This document shows, one piece after another, positions 1 to 10,853 of a stretch of 64,000 bases of DNA. The translations under genes and the position numbers were made by a program. Position 1 is the stretch's first letter, and each line of letters opens with the position of its first letter. Below the pieces are notes generated by a model, which saw only the letters and a program-made list of their open reading frames with translations, searched no databases and was not told the DNA's origin. The stretch is from Anodontia alba (Eukaryota > Mollusca > Bivalvia > Lucinida > Lucinidae). The stretch lies in contig OZ024828.1 of the NCBI GenBank assembly GCA_964016985.1, forward strand, positions 73,157,264-73,221,263. The letters are read 5' to 3'.

Positions 1-419
1 GGTAACTTGTGAACAGACCAAGACCAGCCTGAGCATTTGCTTTACAATCTTTATGTTTTACCAAAAATATTCAGATACCTTTTCCCATTACAATATGTGT
101 ACTTGTCCTAAAATCTGAAATTCCCAATGTGAATACCCAAAAACTACTGAGTGATTAGTTGACAGTGCAGACCCTGATCAGTTCCCGCGTTCTGCGGCGT
201 TTGATCTGTGTCTAGATTGTTTGCTCAGATATGTTTGCTCCTATATTGTAGATAAATTTAGTGTCCAAATTTCTTCTTGGTGAACAGCAAATACTGTTTG
301 GTTCAGTGATCAGGCTGCCTGGATACAGAACCTGAGTCGAGCCGTCGATGTTCATCTGATATCCTATACGCTCTGAATATACCATCTCCTTTTTTTGAAT
401 GAGTCATAGTAAGAATTAT

Positions 420-645
420 ACAATTATTGACTATTTAGGTATTGGATATAACGTTGATATCCACCACTGAATACCAATATTGACCTTGACTATTGAGGTG
501 CTGAATATGACGTTGATATCCAACAATGTCAATATTGGTATTCAATGGTGGATAGCAACGTATCGCCAAGGTCAACGTAGGTATTCAATGGAGGATATCA
601 ACATCATATCCACTACCTCAATAGTCAATAATTGTTTTATTATAT
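420..645. mobile_element. Palindromic MITE-like element
   Basis: Two long arms are inverted copies of each other: the left arm runs from about 420 (ACAATTATTGACTATTTAGG) and its reverse complement ends near 645 (CTCAATAGTCAATAATTGTT). The middle repeats GATATCCA and CAATATTGGTATTCAATGG motifs. No coding capacity; the 75-codon open frame across it is incidental. Confidence 0.6.
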
Positions 646-1175
646 ACTTTGTCTTTTCTCTTGACAACTGCGGCAATAACAGTCAACATCTGACCCCATT
701 AATATAAAAAGTGCGCGTAGACGTCTGCGTCACTCCTGGCAATGCCACTAAAGGTTGATATCTAATTTTAGAAGCTAATATTCACTGGAAGGCGCGCGCA
801 CAAGCCGGTGAACATCAGATATATTCACTGGGCTGAAAACAACTCTCAGCCAATTAAAGTCTATTTTTACGTTATACGATAATTCAATTTTGTTTGTCTA
901 GATATTTTGTTTTGTGAGATCATATGAGCCGCGAAAATGTGTCTTCGGGCGCATGCGGACAGCGAAGGACAAAATAATTAGTATTGTGAAAACGGCATTT
1001 TGACACAAGGGCAGCTTGAATGTAAGGCCTATATATAGGAAAATCTTAGAATTACAATAATCCATTTATGTCGAGTGGACTTTTCTACAATAACTCTTTG
1101 GACCGATTCAAGGGGTGTCGGGTTAGTTTTTATTACATGTATTACCATCTTTTATAAACATTCTTGTATTTAATG

Positions 1176-1243
1176 CAAGCACTGTAGACGCTGATCAGAC
1201 GCCGCGTTCTGCGGCGTCTGATCTGTGTCTACATGGTTTGCCA
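1176..1243. repeat. GATCAG-type hairpin repeat
   Basis: A near-perfect hairpin with ends like ACTGTAGAC and the core GATCAGACGCCGC/GCGGCGTCTGATC. Relatives with the same GTAGACC.TGATCAG arms occur at about 165-235, 4420-4475, 17975-18045, 46385-46445, 61780-61835 and 63768-63836. Confidence 0.6.
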
Positions 1244-1579
1244 ATGGCCCTTTTTACGGGACCCTTGGCATGTATAAGTGAAAGTAACATAAACTATCCA
1301 TCAGCAAGTAAAAGCAATGTAGACACCCTTGTTTCCCTATTATATACAATTAAGAGGGGTTTGCAGAGGTATACATCATTACAACTATAATCGAGCCGCA
1401 CACGAAAAAAGATTTGTCGTTCTTTAATTGCGCATGAGCAGTCTCCTAATCTGGCTACAGGCTACAGGCATGCCTTGTTTGCCTGATGGTTCTTTAAGTC
1501 TCAAGTCTCTAATACAAGTCTGCGAACAATAAAGGCTCAGGCGCATAAGCGTTGGCTCGCTTGAGCCTTTGCTGGTCGC

Positions 1580-1770
1580 CTTTGTGGTAAGTACCTTTTT
1601 CTCATGTGCTGACCGAGTGCAGTTACGAGTCATTGAAGTTGGGGGAGGGAATCCATGTGATAAGTAACCTTTTCTCATGTGCTGATCGATTATAGTTACG
1701 AGTCAATGAAGTTGGGGGAGAGAATCTATGTGATAAGTACCATTTTCTTATGTATTGATCGATTGCAGTG
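1580..1770. repeat. Short tandem repeat, ~71-bp units
   Basis: Three degenerate units sharing CTCATGTGCTGATCGAT, TTACGAGTCA.TGAAGTTGGG and ATGTGATAAGTA. The minus-strand open frames here are produced by the repeat. Confidence 0.55.
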
Positions 1771-2274
1771 AATATCCTGGCGTACATTGGTAAGAAAGAT
1801 AAGCAGACAGCAGACATTTGTCAATGTTAACCCACAAGATACGTTTTTGTGGCGAATTAGCACATATGTTTGAAGAAAACTATCAGTACATAATGGTTGA
1901 AAAAGATGCTCTATCTTGGGCTGTAGTCTACAAGTACCGTATTGGAACCAATAACCGCACATACCCCTATAAGCGTAAAACCAAGCAATTTCGTAGACTT
2001 CAGATTACAGGCCATGTATCTACTTCTTTATAAAAGCATATGTTTTTGGTGTTCATTTGAAGTGCCTTGACAAGTCGAGGCAATTCAATAAGTACCAACA
2101 ACATCTGCTTTTATAAAGAAAGTCAGAAAAATACGCCTTTATGAAGTTCTCTACTGATCTTTCTTTAAAGTGTACCCTTATTAGGAGGATATTTTCTATT
2201 TATTTTTGAAAAAAAAATAAGCGCACAGTGCGGTAATTAGAGCGAATACTGTATTTTACATACAAGATATCTTA

Positions 2275-2490
2275 ACTCTTTCACTGCCACAGGCGATAAT
2301 AATAGGCTTTTTGCAAACAGCATAGATCCAGATGAGACGGCTCATATGAGCCGTCTCATCTGGACCTACGCTGTTTGACATTCAGTCTTTCAACTTTACA
2401 TATAAACTTCTTTCCAAGCGATAGTTTGTTTGAAAAAAAGAAAGCAGACGACAAATTTCGTCTGAAATTTGGCACTGAAAACGTTAAAGT
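2275..2490 (+). mobile_element. MITE with TTAA-flanked CTCTTTCACTGCC ends (copy 1)
   Basis: About 215 bp from TTAACTCTTTCACTGCCA to TGGCACTGAAAACGTTAAAG. An inner hairpin has arms GATGAGACGGCTCA/TGAGCCGTCTCATC. The same element in the opposite orientation sits at about 30.14-30.35 kb. Confidence 0.65.
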
Positions 2491-2624
2491 GATGTGCTGA
2501 AAAAAAATGGCATGCGCAAATCAAAGCACTGACAGTGCTGTTGGGGCGGTTGTCTGAAATTCTATAAGCTTCTGGAACTAATTGTGAATTGACCTGAAAA
2601 TTAAGTCCTTTTCGGTACCCAATA

Positions 2625-2838
2625 GCCAGCATGCTAGGACTTGAGCAGTTTTCAGAAGCACTAATAGTACATCTTAATAAACATTGTATCTTAACCATTT
2701 CAATGTATGTCCCTAAAGATAAATTAAAATCTTGTTTATGCGTGCAGTGTACGTGTGTGCGTGCTCGTGTGTGAAGTCTTGTTTGTGTTGCAATAACAAA
2801 AATATGTAACAAACACAAACAATGAGAAAGCTGGAGCC
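2625..2838. repeat. Direct repeat, left copy (~220 bp)
   Basis: Shares, in order, AGAAGCACTAATAGTACA, CTTAATAAA.ATTGTATCTTAA, a GTGTGCGTG run, AAGTCTTGTTTGTGT and AGAAAGCTGGAGCC with 3520-3747. A local duplication about 0.9 kb apart, or two copies of one repeat. It explains the 160-codon minus-strand open frame here. Confidence 0.7.
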
Positions 2839-3364
2839 TAACTGTCTTCGTTTCCTGCGCTATTATCATTTTCTTCACTTAACCCTTGCCATGCTGAATG
2901 AATTAAGATAATACGCCCACTTCTAATTTTCAGCCAATCAGATTACTTGATCCAGATTGTTGATATAAATTCACATACTTAATGGCAAAAACGCAGTTAT
3001 GAGGCTGGTAATAACAGGTAAACGGATTGTCGAAGTATGGTGTGAAATCTGGATGCGGTTTTGCAACCGCCCCCAAAAATGAATTCCCACGTAGCTCAGT
3101 AAGTACTATTATGTCGGATGATATTGGCCGCGTCAAGCGAAACGGTGCCTTCTAGAATGCGCAGAATGTGCGGATTCACATCATCATGCACATGGCCTTT
3201 GCTCTCCATTCATACATTCTGTAGTATCCAATGATCCTTTAAACGGGTAGTGAAGGCCCTGATCTGGACCTTTGCTATCTGTTTATGCCCGAAGACACGT
3301 TTTCGCATGGCGCGGCCCATATTAAACAAAGCACGTGTTTCTTGACCATTACCACTCACTGGGC

Positions 3365-3520
3365 ATACTCAGCAGACCACAAAATATTATTTTATCCCGA
3401 AAAAATATACTTTGACAAGTCATGCAAATTGTTGGAGACAATTTGCATGAAATGCCAAAGACTATTTCTCTGAAAAAAAAAAATACGAGAAATACTGCAA
3501 GATGTTGGCTGCTGAAAATT
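3365..3520. mobile_element. Palindromic MITE, TTTGACATTTCATGCAAATTG family (degenerate)
   Basis: Arms built from CAGCAGAC.ACAAA, TTTGACA..TCATGCAAATTG and the inverse GACAATTTGCATGAAATG..AAA. One of about ten members of this palindromic family in the window; relatively decayed. Confidence 0.5.
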
Positions 3521-3747
3521 TTACAAGCATGCTAAGAATTAAGTAGTTTGCAGAAGCACTAATAGTACAGCTTAATAAATATTGTATCTTAAACATTTAA
3601 ATATATTTCCCTAAAGACAAATTGAAATCTTTTGCATGTGTGCGGTGTGCGTGTGTGCGTGCGTGTGTGTGTGCATGTTTTAAGTCTTGTTTGTGTAGCA
3701 ATAATGAAAATTGTATAACAAACACAAACAATTAGAAAGCTGGAGCC
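3520..3747. repeat. Direct repeat, right copy (~220 bp)
   Basis: Second copy of the 2625-2838 repeat, same orientation, with a longer GT/GTGTGC run in the middle. Confidence 0.7.
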
Positions 3748-4281
3748 ACTGATTTTGATCTACACTGTTTGCAAAGGCAGGGCGTATCCGGGTTCAGCAG
3801 GACCATGGTTAAGTCATACGAAAATTTTGTTGGCAGAATGTAACGGTAAATGTATTTCTGCCAGAACAGCTGTCAGAGTTCACAAATGTATGCATGATAT
3901 CTGTCACCACATCGATCGTCGCCCCAATGATAGTTCTTTTCTGTCCAAAGTATCAAACAGTCTTCGTTATTATTATGATTGGGTTCGCCTGAAGAAGACA
4001 AAATAAAACATTTTCTTCACATAGCCCTAAAAACTTCAAAACAGAGACTCCACTTTTGAGGATATTTCTGTCATCGTTATTTACCATTCGTGCCATAAAA
4101 GATAAAAAAAAAAAAAAAAAGATAATGCATCTGTACAGTCTCATCAAGATTTTCAAAGTTCAAAAGAAGTTGTCTAAGGCAGAATTAAGCACCGATATGA
4201 AAGACATGTTCAGTCATGGAAAAAATGAAACAGACAATACATATTAACATGTGTTTGTGTATTGAGTTTTAATCTAAAAAT

Positions 4282-4360
4282 GAGAAATGTACATTTGAAA
4301 TGTTAGGAGAAAATTTGTCCCGCCATCTTTGTATATAATATGTTCGGAAATAAACTTGGT
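4282..4360. repeat. 79-bp repeat, copy 1
   Basis: Nearly identical to 5407-5485, including ACATTTGAAATGTTAGGAGA and TGTTCGGAAATAAACTTG. The second copy directly abuts a SINE. Confidence 0.65.
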
Positions 4361-4654
4361 AAATGGGAAACAGTAACATGAGCCGCGCCATGCGAAAATG
4401 TGTCTTCAAGCATATGCGGTCAGCGAAGGCCCAGATCAGCCTGCGCATCCGCGCAGTCTGATCAGGGCCTTCAGTGTCCGCTAACAGAATTATTGAACAC
4501 TATAGAATGTATCATCGGAAAGCCAATGCCCTGATGAGACTTAAGCATGCGTGAGATGAATCTGGATGTGTGCATTTTGCGCATGTTCGAAGACACATTT
4601 TTGCTTTGCGCGGACCATGTTTTAATGCTGCCTACATAACCGGGAACAGATATG

Positions 4655-4800
4655 TTTTCAGGGGAGGCAAATCTGTCAAACTTTTTGCCTCCCTTTGGGA
4701 AAGCAAATTCTTTCCTTTTAGAATAGACCCTTTTTCAGAAGGGTCTCGGTGGTGTGTAGTGAAGTAAACAAGAAGTTACAAAGGTGGTCTCCCTTGACCA
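4655..4800. mobile_element. MITE, GGGAGACAAATCTGT...CTTTCCTTTTAGA family (copy 1)
   Basis: Begins with GGGGAGGCAAATCTGTCAAA, contains GGGAAAGCAAATTCTTTCC and TTTTAGAATAGACCC, and ends in GGTCTCCCTT, the inverse of its start. Relatives at about 24.2, 27.15 and 30.05-30.48 kb. Confidence 0.55.
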
Positions 4801-4904
4801 AAACGGCGACATATCTTACCGTGTGTATCCATTCCTTTATAATCTTAAGGAATCTTAAGGTATCTACCAGAAGTTTGTAGTTCTAGTTATTTTATATTCA
4901 CCGT

Positions 4905-5012
4905 TTAATTCAGCAGATGACAAATTGGTAAGTTCTTATTTTTCTCAGAAAACAGAATTTGACATTTCATGCAAACTGTCTTTATTACATGGAATGTCAA
5001 AAAGTTCCGAAG
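4905..5012. mobile_element. Palindromic MITE fragment, TTTGACATTTCATGCAAA family
   Basis: Contains TTCAGCAGATGACAAATTGG, TTTGACATTTCATGCAAACT and the inverse ACATGGAATGTCAAAA; one arm is eroded. Confidence 0.5.
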
Positions 5013-5406
5013 TAGGTATCCGTTGGAAATACAGAACAACTCAAAATAAGAAATGCAGATTCGGTTTTATTTAGTCTGTTCATGAGGAATAATGAAAAAT
5101 GCAACATCCATTAAGCACCTAGCAGCATTGAGCGGGATTGTATTTTCACATATGCCGTATGCAGCCAGTTTTACACCTTCCCTGGGGTTCTTGTGGGACT
5201 GATTTGAATGACCAAATAAAGGACAGTAATAAAGGACTGACTGCTATGACAGGGTGACACGAGTTGTTTCCCTTAAGCATGCATGTTACTGCACCCATTA
5301 GCACCATTAATGTTATTAAATATGATGTGAATTTAATTGATATTGTATTTGAAGTGAATATTGGTGCTCACATTCTTTCCGTATGTGACATGTTGTTAAT
5401 GCCAAA

Positions 5407-5485
5407 ATAAGAAATGAACATTTGAAATGTTAGGAGAAAATTTGTCCCGCCATATTTGTATATAATACGTTCGGAAATAAACTTG
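5407..5485. repeat. 79-bp repeat, copy 2
   Basis: Second copy of the repeat at 4282-4360, ending in AATAAACTTGTCATAAAAAT next to the SINE start. Confidence 0.65.
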
Positions 5486-5486
5486 T

Positions 5487-5660
5487 CATAAAAATGCTCG
5501 TCTGACTGGTGATCAGGAGGTCGCCGGTTCGATCCCCGCCGGGTCCGGCAAGATTCTTTTGTTGATATTGAGAATGAAATATTTTCTACGTTCATTCTCT
5601 CCATTCCGTTGTTTCGAGAAGAACAATTGTTAGTTTCTGGCGAAAGAATAATGCTCAAAT
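5487..5660 (+). mobile_element. tRNA-derived SINE, 5' part
   Basis: Carries an intact RNA polymerase III B box (GGTTCGATCC, 5526-5535) in AGGTCGCCGGTTCGATCCCC, followed by the body TGAAATATTTTCTACG..CATTCTCTCC and TTTCTGGCGAAAGAAT shared with copies at 21.95-22.48, 29.65, 47.2, 52.3 and 62.0 kb. The A-box end is missing or truncated. Confidence 0.7.
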
Positions 5661-6097
5661 TAGGGACAAAAATTGGTCTGACCTTTGCACTTTCTATAGT
5701 AAAGTGATTTTTTTGGAATTCTTATCTAATAAAATATTTTTTACTATTCTCTTCTGAGTTTGACTTATTGACGTTTTACACATATATAGAGAAAATTATA
5801 GAAACTATTGCCTAAGCGGAAATTGTTGAAAAGCTGCCTCTAAGCTACCTACCCTACAGACTTCTGCAGAATTTGCATTCATTTTTACTGTAGAAAAAAA
5901 AATGAAACTAGTTGTCTTTTTTAAAACCCAATGGCCAGAATAACACTTTTTGTGCAAAGCTATAGCTACAGGCAAAACGTTTTGCATTAACACATGACAA
6001 ATGTTTGCAAATTTACTTCTTCTGTGTTAAGCGCCAAGCAAAAAAAAAAAAAAAAAAAAAAAAAAACGAGTTCCTGAAAGATGTTGAAAGCACAGTA

Positions 6098-6200
6098 AAT
6101 GACTAAGCCTGCTCAGGAAAAGTGTGGTAAGGTAAACTGACCAGCTCCACATGACCCTTATGAGATGACTGGGCCGTGAAAGCCCTTAACTCAATAAAAA
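6098..6200 (+). mobile_element. SINE 3' part, separated from its 5' part
   Basis: GACTAAGCCTGCTCAGGAAA, GTAAACTGACC and GACTGGGCCGTGAAA match the SINE tail seen at 22.38-22.48 kb. It lies 440 bp beyond the 5' part, the gap including an A-run at 6041-6066, so the SINE has probably been split by an insertion. Confidence 0.55.
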
Positions 6201-6579
6201 TATCTTATATAATATACTAGCCCAATAGTCTCAAAGGATAAAAAAAACTTAACAATACCATCTTCGTGAATTCCATCTTCAATCATATTTGTTGTGCGTA
6301 TGTTGCGTGATACCATAGTGGCGTTATGACGTAAACATTATACTGAGGGCGCATCTTACGTCACGCAAGAAAAATCATCCCCGGTGTGGAATCATTTAAG
6401 TTTTTCGGCTTGTTTGTGGGATCACCCTTAATAATTGGACTGACCCTAGTTGTATACCGTAAAAGGAAATTGCCGAATGTTACATGCATACCAGTCTTTT
6501 GATTCACCGGAGTTGGAATGATACATGGATTTACACGTTCGTTTAGAGTTTTATCGGATAGAAACTTATGCAATTTTTT

Positions 6580-6960
6580 CACTTCAAATCATGAGTAGAA
6601 ACTTTTAAAGGTGAATTTTATTTATATTATTCATATATACTGTTGGCTGCACTTCTCCAGTTGTCAACGTCAAGCAATGTATTTTATTTTGCTATACGCC
6701 TTAAATTACTAGATACTGATAAAAATTGATGCATGAAGAAAACAAAATGTAGAACTGAGAAAAATATCATCTAAATTGATTCATTCTTTAGTCCAAACAT
6801 ATATCGACACGGCGAACATACAGACACATCACGCAAAAGAATAATATAATTCTATACCTAGGTTGCAATAACAGTATTTCAAAGATACTGGATACAAACT
6901 CAGAGCCCATAAAACATAAAAAGTTTACTAAACAAGGATTTAAAACCTCAAAATATGAAT
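6580..6960. other. No recognised feature
   Basis: AT-rich DNA with no clear repeat or exon. A segment at about 6990-7115 (GTTCATGAGG..CAATGAAAA, GATTTTCACATAT) weakly matches 5075-5165. Confidence 0.3.
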
Positions 6961-7169
6961 TCCTTGGAAACAAGTAGAAATCAAAACTACCAAATAACAG
7001 CCACAGCTCGACTGGGTTTGTTCATGAGGGGCAATGAAAATGCGACGTTCATCACGTCCTCTAACATATTTGAGTGGCACTCGATTTTCACATATTACAT
7101 GTATATGTGCCCAATAGTCCCAATACACCAGAAAATCAAAAAAAAATATTGGTAAAGATGCTACGGAAA

Positions 7170-7449
7170 CATTACGAAAACATGCCTATTCAAATAGTCT
7201 GAAAATTTTACCACCGAAAAATGAATATTTTCAAATAAAAAATTCTGATATTTTTCATATTTCTGCTTAAAACATAGATTATAGGTACTTATTAGAACCG
7301 CCTCAACGAGGCGGTTCTAACGAGTACACACAATCTATGTTTTTTGAGCAGAGATAAGAAAAAATAATGTATACCGCTGTAAGCCCTAGTTTTACTATAT
7401 AAAAGTGGGGCTTAAGGGGTCAAAATTATATAGGCATATTTTCGTGATG
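7170..7449 (-). mobile_element. MITE family A, copy 1
   Basis: Ends CATTACGAAAACATGCCTAT and ATAGGCATATTTTCGTGATG are inverted repeats. Inside is a strong hairpin (AGAACCGCC..GGCGGTTCT) flanked by AATCTATGTTTTTGAGCAGA, and a second motif ACTATATAAAAGTGGGGCTT. Eight copies of this family occur in the window. No open frame of its own. Confidence 0.85.
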
Positions 7450-7909
7450 AATGCCACAATTACGAAGCACTGCCTTCCCGGAGCAGAAAAAGAAGGAGAG
7501 ATAAGGAAGAAATAATGAAAACTAGCGCCATGTATGACGCACGAACAAAGAGCTGCAACAGTGGAACCGCCTTGTAACGGTCAGTAGGAACGAAAAGGCC
7601 ACAATGGCCCTGTATCGCTCATTTGAGTAATTGCTGATTATTGTCTTTTTACTGTTTTTTTTTCTGACAAATGATGGAAACACAAAAAGGACCATGATGA
7701 TCCTGTATCGCTTACATGATCTTTTTGAACCCGTTTGTATTGATTGAGGTGAATTGACCTTTTCAACATTTTTTATCTCTGCTTGAGGGCCAGTTAACCT
7801 ATGCGGTTTTGGATTCTGTGTTAGTGGTATTCACCTTTCTAAGCAACTAGTTGTTTTTCAATGAAGGTTTTACCCTAGAAGTGGAAGGCGAATTGATGCC
7901 CCTTTAATT

Positions 7910-8746
7910 TTAACAAGAGCTGTCAAAGCATTTGACTATAGCCCTGCTTCAATGTTCTTTAATGACAAGTAAACATTAATAATGCGTTATTATTTGGAAA
8001 CAGGCCTATTCGATAGACTGACTACCCATTTTTACTTCAACCTCCTAGGCATCACAGTTCCTGAGAATAATTGTTTAGTGTTTAAAAATAGGAGAGAAAG
8101 AAAACTGATGATATATAGGGATAAGTAAGGAACAACAGTCTGATTTCGTGAAAATGATCATTTGACATAAATCCACTATTCACATGTGTTCCAAATTTAA
8201 ACCTTCTATTCCCCACAGTTCCTGAGAAAAATGGGACGTTGAAAATTGGAGAGAGAAAACAATGGAGAAATAAAGAAAAAATAAGTAGCAGCATAGAGAT
8301 TTCGGTACACATGATAGACCCACCGCTGTCTAGGTGTGTACCAAGTTTAGATACCTAGGCTTCACGGCTGCTGAGAAAAGAATGGCCAAAATATTTCATC
8401 TGAAGTCTGAAAATGGGAGAGAGAGACAGACATAAACAGAGAAGTATAGGAATGGATAAGCAGCAGCATCATGATTTTGGTATACACGATACCCGCTGTC
8501 CAAGTGCGTACCAAGTTTCAACTCTCAAGAGATTTCGGTTACTGAGAAAAAATATGACGAAATTGTCAACTGAAGTATGATAATTAGAGAGAGAAACTGA
8601 AAAAATAAAGCAAAAATAAGCAGCATCATGATTTCGGTACATATGATGTATCCACCACTGTCCAAGTATGTAACAAGTCTCAACTTTCTAGGCTTCACGG
8701 TTGCTGAAAAAAAAGTTTGGCGCAAATTGTCATCTGAAGTCTAAAC

Positions 8747-8799
<53 letters not shown>

Positions 8800-9300
8800 A
8801 AAATGAAGAAACGAATAAGCAGCAGCAGCATGATTTCGGTATACACGATACCCACTGTCCAAGTGTGTACCAAGTTTCAACTCTTTAGAGATCAGAGAAA
8901 AGTGTTGCGAAAATTGTCAACTGAAGTCTGATAATTAGAGAGAGAAACTGGAGAAATAAAGCAAAAAATAAGCAGCAGCATGATTTCAGTACATATGATG
9001 CATCCACCACTGTCCAACAAGTATGTACCAAATCTCTAGGTTTCACGGCTGCTGAGAAACGTGTGCGCAAGTTGTTTCTGAAATCCAAAAATTAGAGAGA
9101 GATAGAGAGAGAGAGGAGCGTGAGTGAGATATGAGAAATGAAGAAATGAATAAGCAGCGGCACCATGATTTCGGTATACACGATACACCCACCCTCTATT
9201 TATGTGAGTTTCAACGCTCCAGACTTCACAGTTACTGAGAAAAGTGTGATGAAAATTGTCAACGGAAGTGGTTACGAAATGAAAGAAGGACAAAATCATG
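7910..9300. repeat. Degenerate tandem array, ~150-190-bp units
   Basis: At least seven units, each with AGCAGCA.CATGATTTCGGTA, CCACTGTCCAAGT, ACCAAGTTTCAACTC, CACGGTTGCTGAGAAAA and a GAGAGA run. One unit has a pure (GA)n expansion at about 8750-8795. All minus-strand open frames here are shadows of the array. It begins near AACAAGAGCTGTCAAAGC, a start common to animal dispersed repeats. A C-run lies at 9344-9360. Confidence 0.75.
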
Positions 9301-9439
9301 GAAGGACAGGGCAAATCCTGTTTAGCCCCACAAACAGAGCCTTCCCCCCCCCCCCCCCCCTCAAAATATTTCTTTCAAAGCGGGCCTATAATTAAATGTC
9401 TTCCTTCCTAAATTGGTGATTGACCATTTACTGGCAACC

Positions 9440-10752
9440 ATGTTTTCCGTTCTATTGCAAATGACATGCTCCGCCCACTACCCAACATGTTTTTGAAGGA
9501 ATATGATGGAGAGTCACCCAAAGAACATTCGTGGAAAATTTCATTGAAATCTTTCGAGCACATTGTATGGATAAGATTTTTTTAAATTTGCGCTATAGCA
9601 ATATTATTAAAGACAAAAACACCCACCCACGGAGGTCATGTTTTTCAACAGATCAATCTGAGTTGTAGATAGTTACTTGGAGTCACAAAAGAAACATCCG
9701 TAGAAAAATTCAAGCACATTGAAGGGAGAAGACTTATTGTTTGCACTATTGCCATTGTAAGGCAAAAAATGTCCCGCCCACTGGTGGCCATGATTTTCAA
9801 ACGATCAGAATGAGCTGATGCAATCTGTGAAAGGAACACCCCGATACTGGTCATTGAAATCCATAAGGCAGATCCTAAGAAGAAACTTTTTTTTTTTGTT
9901 TGTACTTTGGCCGCTTATCGGGAAACATGTCCAACCCGCTTGCGGCCAAGTTTTTTTAACGATCAACACAAGTCGAGAAAATTAGTTAGAAAGTTACCCA
10001 AAGAATATTCCTGTAAACTTTCATTGAAATCCCTTGAATAGATTCTGAGAAGAATTTTGAGATTAGCCCCACTTTTTGGCAACCATATTTTTTAAAGGAC
10101 CAAAGTGTGTTGAAGAAATTTGACAGGCAGACACACAAAATCACTCCTGTAAAATTTCTTTGAACTCCTTCAAACAGATTCTGAGAATAAGATTTTCTAA
10201 TTTTGCACTATAGCCATATAATGACGAATTGTCCCGCCCACTGTCGGCAATGTTTTTCAACGGATTAATATGTGTTGAAGAAATCTGATAGAGAGTAATC
10301 CAAATTAGTATCCCTGTAAGACTTAAACAGGTTCTGGGAAGATTTTTGAAGTTTGCACTATAGTCACATAAGACAAAAATGCCCTAACCACTGGCGTCCA
10401 TGTTTTTAACGGATCACATAAGATTAAAAAATCTAATAGAGAGTCATCCAAAGAACATCTTTGTAACATTTCATTGAACTCTCTTGAGCAGATTCTTAAT
10501 AGAAGATATTAAAGTGTTGTTTTTTGTTTTTTTTTTCTTTCCTTTGCCGTGGTAACAATAGTTTAGCATGGATCCAAAAGTTTTGAAGGATTTTAAGAGT
10601 GAATGTTGAGCGGATGCTTTCTGTAAAGTTACAGCAAATCAGCCCAACGGTTTTAGTGGAGAAACTGTTTTAGTCAAATTGTGGACGACGGAGGACGGAC
10701 ACCAGATGATCACAATTGCTCACCACGAGCACTTCGTGCTTAGGTGAGGTAA
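9440..10752. mobile_element. Hairpin-ended element with internal ~150-bp tandem units
   Basis: Degenerate units repeat CATGTTTTTCAACGGATCAA, GAGAGTCACCCAAAGAACAT, TTTCATTGAAATC and TTTGCACTATAGCCAT. The right end is GATCACAATTGCTCACC, then a hairpin with loop region GAGCACTTCGTGCT, then GGTGAG. The same right end terminates a different array at 41.67 kb and, in variant form, an element at 60.27 kb. The left boundary is not clear; short starts like AATGGCCCTGTATCGCTCA lie at 7598 and 7690. Confidence 0.6.
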
Positions 10753-10800
10753 AAACTTACAAAAAACTTAAACCAGTTTTACTCGCACGAAAGCTCTCAG

Positions 10801-10853
10801 TTAATTTTGATGCAGCTCCAAATTACAAAGATATTCGGTCTGTCTATTGGGTC
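10801..10853 (-). CDS. Candidate exon 7: truncated lectin C-terminus and stop
   Basis: 53 nt after a weak acceptor (GGTGGAG|GACC, no clear pyrimidine tract), phase 1, ending at TAA (10803-10801). It gives PNRQTEYLCNLELHQN and stop. Joined to exon 6 the long-loop motif becomes QPGPN where a sugar-binding family member would have EPN or QPD, and the C2 cysteine follows. The family would continue with WND..C....FIC; here the stop comes first. I found no alternative WND exon at lower coordinates in the window. A T|GTAATT donor inside the exon could in principle lead to an unseen exon. Confidence 0.55.

Noticed and set aside
5500..5545. A functional tRNA gene at the B box GGTTCGATCC
   Set aside because: No A box or cloverleaf can be formed upstream; the downstream body matches the SINE family.
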